In this document: in pieces, positions 47,035 to 57,220 of the stretch | Numbering within the stretch: the stretch's first letter is position 1 | Layout: the number at the start of each line of letters is the position of its first letter | The notes under the pieces: generated by a model | Databases searched by the model: none | What the model was told of the DNA's origin: nothing | What the model saw: only the letters and a program-made list of their open reading frames with translations | Position numbers and translations under genes: made by a program | Assembly: GCA_015039365.1 (NCBI GenBank) | Contig: WION01000013.1 | Location: forward strand, 1-64,000 | Direction of reading: 5' to 3' | Source: Amanita rubescens | Lineage: Eukaryota; Basidiomycota; Agaricomycetes; Agaricales; Amanitaceae | Length of the DNA stretch: 64,000 bases

Positions 47035-48079
47035 TCAAGTGCTTCTTGCCCCAGAAACCATGGTTATTTCACCGAGCTTTGCACGAATGGTATTGATTGC
47101 TTTATTGGACCTTTGGGTCCCTAAAAACATGACGTTCGCCCATGGTAAACCAGATTTAAGTCTCTTCTGAGCTAATTCCTCGAGCTTTGATAGTCTTAAT
47201 TGATCGTGCAGTGATTTCCTTGATTTCGTTCGCAGATGGTCCAGCTTGGCGTTCCAACCAAAAAAGTCATCCCGTGTCATATTCACGTTCAATATCTTAT
47301 GAACGTTTGGGTCCAAGACTTTGTTTGCCTGCTCCTCGCTTTCCTCTTCCTCTTCTTCTTCTTCTTCTTTCAACGCCTCGAGATTTCCAGCAAGTCCAAA
47401 AGGATCGGCAACATTACGGAAGAGCGCAGTAATTTCCCTGAACGAGGCAAAAGCATAAGTCCAAAACGGCCCACAAGCGGCCAAGAGGACAAATTCCGTC
47501 TGAGCATTGGGTTTGTGAAGGGCAAGATACGCTTGTTGCTCCACCTGATGTATGGCCTGTGTTATTTTAGTGCGTAGATCACGCCAGCCTTTTGATTTGC
47601 GCTCCAGGTCAGCGTTGAATATAAATCCTCGTTTTGGGGAGCGCTTCAACTCGCCAATCAGTATCCATGTATCTCGTCTTCCATCTACTCTAACAAGCCC
47701 GAGATCCGGATACAGGGTGACAAATCCGCCCTGGGCCGCCGTTATGGTCTGGTCCCACCGTGATAGTTCTGTGCGAGTCCACCAGACCGGCTGCTCTTGA
47801 AAGCAGTTGATTTTGTCACAATCGCGAATGATTTGAGCTAGCCAGAGAGAGTAGACAGGCTTCCAATGTGCCCCTAAGTTGCGGGGGTTTGATGTGTAGC
47901 CAAGTGCCCGGACAAATAATGCAGCAAACAGTTTGCCGAGTCGACTGTTGCCAGAATACAGGGTGTCGTCGTAAACAAACTTGTTGGTGATCTCGTCCTG
48001 GGATCAGCGTAAGTCTATGTTTTGCGTTAAGCGTTTGGACATCACTCACTACAATACTAATATTCATATTATCAGACAT
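47035..48079 (-). CDS. Unknown protein with possible PD-(D/E)XK nuclease motif
   Basis: Starts MSDNMNISIV, then a ~52-base intron, then a long exon: DEITNKFVYDDTLYSGNSRL, GKLFAALFVRALGYTSNPRN, WKPVYSLWLAQIIRDCDKIN, QEQPVWWTRTELSRWDQTIT. The stretch LYPDLGLVRVDGRRDTWILI continues directly into GELK. This gives PD, about 17 residues, then E-x-K at the end of a hydrophobic strand, the spacing seen in PD-(D/E)XK nucleases. After it come a basic region (KRSPKRGFIFNADLERKSKG), a poly-Glu run, and a basic C-terminus. About 330 residues. I do not recognise a named family; the nuclease reading is inference from one motif. Confidence 0.5.
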
Positions 48080-48331
48080 TTCGGATCTGATGGAGGCTTC
48101 TCTGTTCAGGCTGACGATTGATGGGATGATTTGAATTAAGCAGAAGGTGGCAGTGGTGGGTCCAAGGCTGAGTCCAGTGTGACCGGTTGACCGGTGACGC
48201 GGTCATTCTGAAATCTTATCATCATTGTAGCTCCAGGACCGAAACGAAATGTCGGAAACAAAACTCCCTTCGTAGGTCTCCGTACATAGGGAAAGGGTAT
48301 AGACATCACTTCATCTTGTAGTAAGGCCATC

Positions 48332-48691
48332 GTGTTGCCACTGGTACCAGACAACTTGAAGGACCGAAGAGCTTTATTTGGTTTCCTCTTCGATGATGCT
48401 GCCCAACGCAACTACTACGAAAACATGGGACTAGAGAGCATTGTGACACCGGAAGATTACCTCGATATCAATGAGAAGGATTCTATCGTGCGGGATGCTG
48501 CTCGGATGGCTCAATGCGGCGCGGGAATCTTGCGCTTCAGAACAAGCACACCTGGAAAGAGGGCCATCTTGGCTTGCTTTGGCTCTTACAAACCTCCATA
48601 TTATATCAACGGCCTCCCCACAGCCGATGGGTTGACCGAATTCAAAGAGTTTTTGTTCTTAGACACAGATCCCGAGTGGTTTGCTCTATGA
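48332..48691 (+). CDS. Hypothetical protein or 3' exon without clear start
   Basis: An open plus-strand frame with protein-like content (RALFGFLFDDAAQRNYYENM, PEDYLDINEKDSIVRDAARM, RTSTPGKRAILACFGSYKPP, GLPTADGLTEFKEFLFLDTD). Its left end has no ATG: the frame begins at a GTG, and the first real Met lies well inside. A splice acceptor (GGTACCAG at about 48350) could make it the last exon of a gene whose upstream part I cannot find. An opposing minus-strand frame (48136-48411) is also open, so strand assignment is uncertain. Confidence 0.35.
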   Translation: MLPLVPDNLKDRRALFGFLFDDAAQRNYYENMGLESIVTPEDYLDINEKDSIVRDAARMAQCGAGILRFRTSTPGKRAILACFGSYKPPYYINGLPTADGLTEFKEFLFLDTDPEWFAL

Positions 48692-49512
48692 GGTATATGC
48701 ATCATTTGCATATCTCTTCGTTGTATGCATGTTGTTTACGTGCATATCCATCCAGTGCATTGTTGCCCAAATACTGAATTACGTCCAATGTTCCTCGTGA
48801 TACGTGATAATTTATTCGGGGGCTAGTAGGAGATTGTTCACGCGAATGATCTGTAACTCGGTCTTTCTCATCCGTCTTGTAAATCCTCGTTATACTAGTA
48901 CTTTTTTCCATCCAACACAAGTCGATGACAGACATGATATATGATATGTCGCCGTATATACAGGGGGAAATGAGACGCCTAGCCGTGTGACCAAGTACAC
49001 TGTAATTTCCTCCCACACTAAATGTTTCCGGAAATCGCAAACGTTATTTAACAATAAGGATGAAGTGTATGTAGCCAGACAATAAGGACTTCAAGTATAC
49101 AAATAAGTGCAGGTGCAACTGGTGCACAACCTCTTCTTCCCCCCATGATGAATGTGACTCTCTTCCCTCCCTCGTATTCATCCGTCAAGTATCACGAGCT
49201 CATTAATATTCCCTTCAGTTATGAAGCGTGGGTAGAGGCCGTAACTTTGTCCTCAAAATAAAACAGAGGTGAGTTCTGAGCTGAAACTAAAGCTCGTCAA
49301 TTCCTAACCCTTATACCAGGCATTAGTGTCGGACGGAGGACTTTGTTCTTTATGTTGTTCTCCACCATGAAGGAAACCAAGGAACGATGTTCTCTGCGTT
49401 TTACATGACGTACGGTAACGTACGCAGGACAACGTCGCAAGGGCGTTAGTCATTAAACGCTTGTCGGCAACGCCCTTTCTTTCGAGACTCGCCTAGATAA
49501 GTCCTTATCGGA
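48692..49512. other. Gap with second 39-bp repeat
   Basis: No supported gene. Holds the second 39-bp repeat copy (49002-49040). I checked both strands for short peptides ending in a CaaX box and found none followed by a stop. Confidence 0.4.
49002..49040 (+). repeat. 39-bp direct repeat, copy 2
   Basis: Matches 43941-43979 with one substitution, same orientation, 5 kb away. The pair flanks SRP9, the kinase and the PD-(D/E)XK-like gene. Confidence 0.8.
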
Positions 49513-49870
49513 CTATGCGATAAGCTCAGGTGACCAGATTCCGTCTTCCACGTCGCCGATGAAGGGGATCCTGGGAAACTTGGTCTGAAGTATTCTTGGT
49601 CGCAACAAAGCAACATCCTGATTGGGCATACCTATCTCAGGGACGAACAAGCATCCACCCAAACTAGGCATGGGCACCATTAGGTTGTCGAAGAGGTGCC
49701 GCATGCCGGAGGAATTGCCCCAATTTGCGGACAAGGGCAGCAATTTTAGCTGGGCTGTCTTAAAACTGTCCAGCATTGTACAAAGTTCTTGCTACCGCCC
49801 CTTCAGCTTGTCCACTTCACGCAAGCCGAATTCGCCTGTCGTCGAGCCGTCCCAGCTGTCCATACCAGTT
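49513..49870 (-). pseudogene. Coding-like relic upstream of STE3 copy 2
   Basis: Minus-strand sequence reads as one protein-like frame (GEFGLREVDKLKGR, then a TAG, then LDSFKTAQLKLLPLSANWGN, SSGMRHLFDNLMVPMPSLGG and ILQTKFPRIPFIGDVEDGIW). The internal stop and the lack of a start suggest a relic. I do not recognise the family. Its upstream end lies about 35 bases from the divergent receptor start. Confidence 0.35.
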
Positions 49871-49903
49871 AATTGAGTACACGCACGAAACGAAGTAGTC
49901 AAG

Positions 49904-51621
49904 ATGGCGTATCCAAACTGGGTGTTTTCGATGTTTTCGTTCTTAGGTTTTGTCGGGGTCACAATTCCCTTCCCTTGGCATCTTGAAGGTGCGTTAGTAT
50001 CTATTGATTATAGATCATTACATTGATGTCTGCCAACAGCTTGGAACACTGGAACTTGTCTCTACATGGCTTGGACAGGAATTGCCTGTCTTATCCTATT
50101 TATCAATTCTATCGTCTGGAACGGTAATGCTTATAACCCTTCGCCGGTGTGGTGTGACATAAGTGGGTAGTTCCCTACACATCTTTTCGGGCTCATGTTA
50201 ATCTTTACTTAGCTACTCGATTCATGATTGGAGCCGCGGTCGCGATCCCTGCTGCATCCTTGTGCATTAACCGTCGGCTCTACTACATAGCTCGTGTGAA
50301 GTCTGTAATGCATTCTAGGGCAGAGGTGAGATAACTTATTTTCCATACCGTCGATAATTGATTGACGTCATTGAAGAAACGACGGGCTGTCATGGTGGAC
50401 TTAGCTATTGGTCTTGGTATTCCCTTTATGGAAATGATTTTACGTGAGTTTTATGAACATAGGTCAAGAAACGTGTCTAAGCAGAGGTTCAGAATATATT
50501 CCCCAAGGCCACAGGTTTAATATCTATGAAGATATCGGTTGTTATCCATTCACTTACAACACTTGGGTCGCTGTTGTCCTTGTCTACATTGTTCCCATCG
50601 TCGTTGGCCTTGTGTCGGCGGTATATTGCGGTAAGTGGTTTTCGTGCCATGTTATCAGGATACTGATTGTGTGGCCTGCAGTACTAAGTATCAAGGCGTT
50701 CAACGATAGCCGCACACAAATCAAGCAGATCCTATCTAGCAATTCTAATTTGACCACTAGTCGATACTTCCGTCTCATGGCGCTCGCAGGCATTGAACTC
50801 CTCTGCACAATCCCGCTTGCGTCTTACGATCTTTATCTCAATCTCAGTACTGGTCTTAACCCGTGGATTTCGTGGGAAAACGTCCATTTCGGATTTTCTC
50901 GCGTTGACCAGTTCCCCGCCATCTTATGGAAAAGTTTCCCAGTCTTGCGCTCCTCATTGGAGGTAACGCGATGGGCCTTTGTCGTCTGTGCCTTCATTTT
51001 CTTTGGATTTTTCGGATTCGCGGACGAGGCAAGGAAGAACTACCGCAGCGCCTTGGATTCTGTTGCCAAGCGCATGGGTTACTCGAGCACCGGCACCCGT
51101 ACTGGTATCTTCAGTTCCAATGGGTATGTGGCACTTTCCCCTGGCTGATAAGCAACCTCTCACGGAAATGTAGAACTGGATCTACGGGTTCGCTTCCCGT
51201 GTATATTCATTCGGAGACTTTGAGAAAGAAGGATTCTATGGGCTCATTATCTGATATGAGCGTGTATTTGAAGGACGTCGGAGGGGCTTTGAAAAGCGAG
51301 AAAGAAGCAACACACTTCAACGAGAAACATGTTATGCCAGCAGCCGCATACGACTCTATCGCGCTACCAGACCTTGGTGGCGTTCTGGCTGATCACGATT
51401 CTCGTTCTTGCTCTCCTCCACCTTCTTCAGGATCGTCGTCTTCATCAAGCATGAATTCCCCCATCGATTCTCCAACGCAAGAGGACAGGTGGCCAGCATC
51501 TTCAATTGACATCCGCCAGTCCTATGTTGAATCGATGATGCCTGAGCCAATGATATTGGCACCACGACATCCAGCCGATACTCCGTCTTCTGTGACGAGA
51601 GATCCCATCGATATCGTTTAG
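49904..51621 (+). CDS. STE3: STE3-type pheromone receptor, copy 2
   Basis: A complete, canonical mushroom STE3 receptor. Start MAYPNWVFSMFSFLGFVGVT, IPFPWHLEAWNTGTCLYMAW, INSIVWNGNAYNPSPVWCDI, STRFMIGAAVAIPAASLCIN with RRLYYIARV, AVMVDLAIGLGIPFMEMILQ, the extracellular block YIPQGHRFNIYEDIGCYPFT, WVAVVLVYIVPIVVGLVSAV, LTTSRYFRLMALAGIELLCT, and a seventh segment VTRWAFVVCAFIFFGFFGFA. A cytoplasmic tail of about 150 residues is Ser/Pro-rich. Introns lie at about 49990-50040, 50165-50215, 50325-50380, 50440-50490, 50630-50680 and 51125-51175, all joining in frame. It should couple to the mating G protein and MAP kinase pathway. Confidence 0.93.
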
Positions 51622-52331
51622 ATGACCGAAAAAAAGCTAGACAAAGAATACCCACGTACGAAGAAACGTCACATTCATTTCCTTTACGACCACTCTTTTT
51701 TGTATCTCAAATTCTGCAAGACTACTGTAGCTATAGCTCATCCCAACCCTACACTAGAAACATTCTAAATCCCGTGTTGATATCTTCATTGCGTTATTCC
51801 TATTGTATTTTGAAATAGCCAGTGGTTACCATCAAAGGGGCGTGAACCCGAATATTTGGCCATAGATTGGCACCATAGAGTTGGCGCCAGCTCTCGTAAG
51901 AGTCTTTCTGCCTGATCTGCCAGTGTAACAATAGACCACCATCTTTTACTCATCTTCGGAGCTTCTTAAGCTTGATTTGGTGGCATCTCGCTTATCGTCG
52001 CGCTGCAAAACATTATGCCCTTGGAGCTTGCGAAGTTGGCTGTGCAATAAGTCGACTGACCCTTTGAGGGGATCCTATACCTGAGATTTTTTCGAGGTAG
52101 GTCCCACAGTCGGACTTTATTCTGTTCCTTAAACGAATAGATCTATCAAAATGAGCGGCGTCAAGGTGTCCACTTGTATACCAAATTTAGGTGAGTATAC
52201 AAGGTACTTTTGATATAGGCTGAAAAGCTAGATTTACGCACGTTCGTTAGTGGCGAAACATGTTTGGGGACGAATCGCGAACAGGGTACATAACTCGTCC
52301 AGGGAAGACAAGCATCCTTTCCCTCCGCAAG
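51622..52331. other. Intergenic gap, possible 5' leader of the F-box gene
   Basis: No independent gene. A short frame from about 52151 (MSGVKVSTCIPNL followed by a GTGAGT donor) could be a 5' exon of the next gene. No CaaX peptide found. Confidence 0.4.
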
Positions 52332-54120
52332 ATGCCCGCGGTGCAGAAAATCAAATCGAAATTCAAGAGCGCTCTTTCGGGCCTGCGGGGTCCGAAACGA
52401 GAATCAAATGATTATGTAGGAGCAGGCCTGGCACGCCTCCCGGTGGAAATACTGCTTCACATCGGTTACGAGGTAGGAATACTTATTCGTGTCACCTCTG
52501 ACAAAATTTTGATTGCAATAACTAGGTTCTACGGGACCCCGAATCGACACTGTTAGACTTCAAAAATTTGCGCCTGGTTTGCAAGCCATTGGACATCGTT
52601 TTCGCCCCCATCGTCCTCTCAAGTATACATGTATTCTATCCCTCGTCAACCGGAAAACTACTTGCTAGATGCCATCAACTGCGCGCGCTGACCGCAGCTT
52701 CAAACGGGCTCTCGTGCGTCAAGACTCTCACGTTGCACTCGTGGGATTGGGTCTTTAAGGCATACGGCCGCTACGGATATGTTTATCGATCGGAAACTGA
52801 CTTAAAGACTCTGATAAAGGCAACCTTGTGGGACTACGTTGTTGTCCCTCTTGGATACCTGGCTTGGACGCTGTATATTGACCCAACGATTCTGCCACGG
52901 CAAATTCGCAAAGGGTTGGCCCGTGCACGAGCCAAGCGATATGCCCAGCATATTGATCGTGTTTCCTTTCAATTACCAAGTGTCCACCGTGTAAAGTAAG
53001 GAGCCAGTCTGTATATCGATGCGTGCTCGCGCTGACGAAAGTAGCTTGCGTTTGTCGGCGCCTTACAATGGCGATCCCAAATCGGCTCTTCTAAATTTGA
53101 GGGTGCTGGAGACGTTGCCGTCCCTCACCGAACTGGACCTGACATTCCATTCATCCAACGGCGGTTTGGAAGAAGAATTTGCCGTCACCATGGGACGGCT
53201 GCATAATCTCCGCAAAATTACTGTTCGGATAATTCCTTTCGACAGTGTAGAGCAGCATCGTTTCCGATGGCTCAAGCAAGCGCTTGCCCACAATCCCCAC
53301 TTGACCTACTTAGACCTTATTCACCTGGACTCGGAAGGAGAACAGCTTATCGCCATATCTGACCTATTCGAAGATATCCCGCCAGATCATCCCTTGCAGC
53401 TTCAGTATATGCGGTTCTCACCCTTCTTTTATCAAATCACACCAACCATCTCACCACATATCCGTTCGTTAACCTCCGTGGATATTTGTTTTCCTTACCA
53501 CCGGCATCCACACCCGATGGATGATATCTGGCAAATCTTGCACGCCGAAGGGATCTTGGTATCCGAGATCAAAACGAATTGCATAACACAGGATACGCTT
53601 AACTATTTACGTATCCTGCCCGAGCTGACAAGCCTGTCTCTCTACGACCTAGACACTGAGGACCAACAACGCAATCAAGACTCGGCAAAATCGCTCCTCC
53701 CCATCTTAGCCCAACATTCAAAATCATTGCGGCGCTTGAGATTTGAACCCTACCACTGGGGTTACTGGTTCCGCGACCTCCCCCGCGGATCTCCGTTACT
53801 ACTATGCACCAAACTGGAAGAATTCGTACTCCATTATCTTAACACTGCCAAGAAATCACGGGAAGAAAATCACCGTGATATTGTTGGTAACGTTCCTCCA
53901 AATGACTTTTTACTATCCTGACGAGATTTGATTTCAGATCTCAATATCCCGCCTTGTATCTCAGATTGATTCTCCACTCACGGTTGTTGTGGAAGGCGGC
54001 CTTAGATTCTACAATCGGTTTATCAATTGTTGCCGAGAAGATGAACGTCTGGCGGTACAAGCCCTAGTTGAACGCATTATGTTCCAACCAAGCAGGTCCA
54101 GCTGTAGTTATTTTATTTGA
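52332..54120 (+). CDS. F-box/LRR-type protein
   Basis: Begins MPAVQKIKSKFKSALSGLRG. An F-box-like segment follows, GLARLPVEILLHIGYE then, after an intron, LLDFKNLRLVCKPLDIVFAP. Leucine-rich repeat-like strands follow (LRVLETLPSLTELDLTFHSS, LGRLHNLRKITVRII-type, HNPHLTYLDLIHLDSEGEQL, IRSLTSVDICFPYHRHPH, LRILPELTSLSLYDLDTED). Such proteins are generally substrate receptors of SCF ubiquitin ligases and are numerous in mushrooms. The last exon (about 53939-54120, SQIDSPLTVVVEGGLRFYNR to CSYFI) joins only if one base near its 5' splice site is skipped, so the C-terminus is uncertain. The intron near 52995-53018 also needs confirmation. Confidence 0.6.
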
Positions 54121-54510
54121 CGGTAAACCTATGTGGATACTTTATCTATTGGTCAGTCGAACACCTATACCCTCTCTAGTACTTATGGAAATGAAGTGAC
54201 GATGTTACGTATTATGATGTCCAATAGCTGGGTTGTCGATTTTCGGTAACATACGCTATGAAGTTGCAAGTTGTACATGCCCGTGAAATGGTACATAAAT
54301 GATCATTATCATGCCCGCACAACTGCCTGATACATGAACACAACCCCTAAAACTGCAGGAATCGTAGGTCCGGCTAAAGGCCATCATATAAATGTCGTTA
54401 CTGACTGATTGACGTTAGCATCTGATGGAGAAGAACAGCAACGTATAATAAAGCTCACTTTGTTACAGTTTCCGGAGATAAAGAACAAGGGGTCCCATGG
54501 ACGGGAAGTA
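54121..54510. other. 3' flank between F-box gene and pheromone gene
   Basis: AT-rich, no gene seen. Lies between the stop of the plus-strand F-box/LRR gene and the stop of the minus-strand pheromone precursor. Confidence 0.4.
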
Positions 54511-54795
54511 TCAAGCAATAGTGCAATAAAGTGTCCCGCTATCACCGCCGCGTACTGTGTCATGATTGATGGGGGCTCCAGGACCGCTCGCATCAAAAGT
54601 CGATCTCTCGGGTGAAGAGAAAGAAGATCGTTGGAGTGCTATGGACCAGTCAAAAGACTCGGCTCGAAGGTATCCATTGAGAGCGATCGAAAGCCTAGGG
54701 AGTGAAAAGATCGATGGTGCGGCGAAAAAAAAAAATCTTGCACAGTATATATTCATTTTACAACAAAGGTCGCTTAACGCATTGTGGGCCGCCAT
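54511..54795 (-). CDS. Mating pheromone precursor with CaaX box CTIA
   Basis: A short minus-strand frame ending TVRGGDSGTLYCTIA then TGA. A Cys followed by three residues and a stop, after a Gly-rich GxSGTxYC segment, is typical of farnesylated basidiomycete pheromones; the mature peptide probably starts near the GGDSG and ends at the modified Cys. An ER dipeptide (SSPERSTFD), a usual N-terminal processing mark, lies upstream. It sits between STE3 receptors. The start is uncertain: in-frame Mets at 54795 (MAAHNALSDL) and about 54756 (MNIYCARF) give unusual N-termini, while an out-of-frame MDTFEPSLL at about 54688 looks more like a real pheromone start and would fit if a base is missing. Confidence 0.6.
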   Translation of the reverse strand: MAAHNALSDLCCKMNIYCARFFFFAAPSIFSLPRLSIALNGYLRAESFDWSIALQRSSFSSPERSTFDASGPGAPINHDTVRGGDSGTLYCTIA

Positions 54796-55404
54796 TGTGT
54801 CAGCTTAACGGTGGTCAAGACGCTTCAAATCCAAGTGAAATACTTAACATTCATTAATTTACTTTGGTGTACTTGCCGGTCTTTATCTGCGCATTTTTTT
54901 TACCCAAGTAAATTACATAAGTCATATGTTCATTCAAGTTCAGTTGCCCAAGCCATTCCTCGATACATGGACTTCCCTCCAAGCGTAGCGCCCATGGCCT
55001 ACTTTGGTAGCTCAAGTCGGCATCGATTATCTTCTCTCGATTGCCCACCCCCGCAGTACCTCACTCTCCGCCTTATCTTTTCCATTCAAAAACTGTCTCT
55101 TGCGTTTGCCTAGCAGTTCATCCAGATCTCAGTGGGCCCTGGCAATAACGCACAGCGGTTAACCCAGCTGAACATTTCGAACTCATCGTAATCAAAAGTA
55201 TTAGATCAACCCATCAACTTTCTTTGTGCGTAACCATATTGTAAATCGTGACTTGCCTTACGCCGATGACGGCAAGTGTAAAGCAACACACCGGTGACTT
55301 AGAAAGACAAAAGGCCAAGTGAAGAGCAGAGCATCAGCATTCATCCGATACAAGGTGAAACTTTGAATGTACTTTCCCGACAACAGAGATATTCACTGGA
55401 TGAA
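54796..55404. other. Intergenic gap
   Basis: Separates the pheromone gene (-) and the intronless gene (+), so it should carry both promoters. No coding frame or repeat seen. The in-frame stretch before 55405 lacks an ATG. Confidence 0.4.
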
Positions 55405-57198
55405 ATGGCTTCCCCAGGTGATTTGATGAGTTGGCTATGGAAAAAGAGAAATCGGGGAAAGCACGCAGCGACGAATACGGGTCAACCCACAACCCCACTC
55501 CCAGCCGGTGCCCAGGGAGAACACGTGGAAGGTTCTACTTCCTCTTCAGCATTCCAATCCCTCGTCGAACGTAGCATCGCTGCCTGGCATTCGCTCAATC
55601 GTTTCAATGTGGACGACACCACTTTCGATATGTATGCAAACTCTTTGAGGAGCCGCAGCTCCCTGGAGAGTGTTATGGAAGGCGGGGGCTTTACTTACTG
55701 GTTTTTCCAGCGCAGGGAGTCATTCATGAACCAGCCAGTGCTCATGAAATGGGATCCTACTCGCTTAGATGAATATGTTCTTATCCCGGTTGCCAGCGGA
55801 TTTGCCAACAAACAGGATTGTTTCTTCGTCAGTCATTACTGGCGTACTCCACATCACCCCGACCCAGACGCAGTCGATCTAACCCTACTTCATCAAGACC
55901 TCGAAGCTCTGGAATGGTCTTACATATGGGTAGACTGGACATGTATGCCCCAAGTCCCACGAAGTGGAGTGCAGAAAGCATTCTTCAAAAGAGGCCTCAC
56001 ACAGATTCCCATGCTTCTACGAGACTGTGGATTTTCGTTCAGGTTTCCTACTTTCGAACCTCGTGCTTGGATTCTGTACGAGATCGCGGCTTGGGTCCTC
56101 GACCACAAGGATTTCACTTGGACCGACGATAATAGACCATTCATTCACCACGCATTCGAGATGCTTACAAGCGGAGTGAGGCCTGTGATTGACAAGTATG
56201 GATACAAATGCACAAATGAAAGCGACCTCGATTTGGTGACTGGGTGGTTGGAAATCCACGTCCTTCTTTGCCAGATCTTCGAAGACGACGTCCACTCGAG
56301 GCGAGAGTTACATGATGAAATCGACAGAAAAGAAGCGGGGACGTGTTCGTATTACTCAGATCGGGGAATAATCACCGTGGACAAGGTCGATGGCATTATA
56401 TCTTATCTGGGTCGTACTGTCCGGTTCACACCCCTCTTCCACCATTATTACCCAAATGCACCGATCCGAACCCAAGGCCTCGCGCCTTCCACTCCCACTT
56501 CAACCTTGGCCCTCCATGGCCCTTACAGCGTCGGCTCTTACAGCGTCAATCTCAATGGTACTGATTTTCGAGTGGTGGAGACCATATCGGAATTTGTAGG
56601 GGCGCTCACCAGTTGGGACCGTGTCGCACTGCTCTTACCCAATAAAAAGTACAAGACCGACAACATCATGCAACAGATCGACTCCCAATATGGACCCTTA
56701 TCGCTGGAGCATCAAGCATTTCAAAATGCTTGCCTCATTTGTGCTTGCTGCTTTCGGGGATTCCCCTGTTCTGATCTGAACAGTGAGGCTTCAAACTTGT
56801 GCCCTTCCACCTACATCGTTGCTGGAATGCGGGGACTCACCGAGTTTAGCGGTGAGGATGGGGGCTGTGCACGGTGTGGAAGCCAAAAAAGCTTTCTGAT
56901 CTACGAACGTTACAATCCCTCAGAGGTCAGGCAGAGATATGAGGATACCGTTCGCCGATGCTGGAGGGACCGTGCAAAGCGTTGGTGGTTCGCGAGGGGT
57001 GGTTTATCGGAATGTGGCGGGTCAGCAATATGTGACGGTTGCAATAAAGATATAGATGAGAAGGACGAGACCTATCTCATCAGCCGCAGCAGGTTAGAAT
57101 GTAGGCGCTGCACAGAGTTACTGCTTAGCTACGGAGCACCAAATCCTGTAGAAATTATCGGGGTATCCGCGTTACGGTTCAAACCCAGACTTTTCTGA
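55405..57198 (+). CDS. Intronless unknown protein, HPDP/WVDWTCMPQ core and Cys-rich tail
   Basis: A single open frame of about 597 residues with no intron, unlike almost every neighbour. Start MASPGDLMSWLWKKRN; upstream codons are open but have no ATG. The core reads DCFFVSHYWRTPHHPDPDAV, DLEALEWSYIWVDWTCMPQV, FFKRGLTQIPMLLRDCGFSF, RAWILYEIAAWVLDHKDF. The alternating hydrophobic strand/helix pattern with SHYW and WVDW recalls TIR- or HET-like signalling domains, but that is inference. The C-terminal third has paired Cys motifs (CLICACCFRGFPCSD, GGCARCGSQ, ICDGCNKDIDEKDE, LECRRCTELL) that could bind two zinc ions. No signal peptide or membrane segment. It lies tail to tail, about 20 bases away, with a truncated receptor. 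Function unknown. Confidence 0.7.
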   Translation: MASPGDLMSWLWKKRNRGKHAATNTGQPTTPLPAGAQGEHVEGSTSSSAFQSLVERSIAAWHSLNRFNVDDTTFDMYANSLRSRSSLESVMEGGGFTYWFFQRRESFMNQPVLMKWDPTRLDEYVLIPVASGFANKQDCFFVSHYWRTPHHPDPDAVDLTLLHQDLEALEWSYIWVDWTCMPQVPRSGVQKAFFKRGLTQIPMLLRDCGFSFRFPTFEPRAWILYEIAAWVLDHKDFTWTDDNRPFIHHAFEMLTSGVRPVIDKYGYKCTNESDLDLVTGWLEIHVLLCQIFEDDVHSRRELHDEIDRKEAGTCSYYSDRGIITVDKVDGIISYLGRTVRFTPLFHHYYPNAPIRTQGLAPSTPTSTLALHGPYSVGSYSVNLNGTDFRVVETISEFVGALTSWDRVALLLPNKKYKTDNIMQQIDSQYGPLSLEHQAFQNACLICACCFRGFPCSDLNSEASNLCPSTYIVAGMRGLTEFSGEDGGCARCGSQKSFLIYERYNPSEVRQRYEDTVRRCWRDRAKRWWFARGGLSECGGSAICDGCNKDIDEKDETYLISRSRLECRRCTELLLSYGAPNPVEIIGVSALRFKPRLF

Positions 57199-57220
57199 AT
57201 AGGTTTCTCTTCCTCGACGA

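Noticed and set aside
48755..48766. Plus-strand codons reading C-I-V-A, like a pheromone CaaX box
   Set aside because: The next codon is CAA rather than a stop, and the upstream frame has no pheromone-like sequence.
54409..54615. Plus-strand frame containing AAYCVM, opposite the pheromone gene
   Set aside because: CVM is followed by more codons, not a stop; the minus-strand frame ending CTIA is the better candidate.
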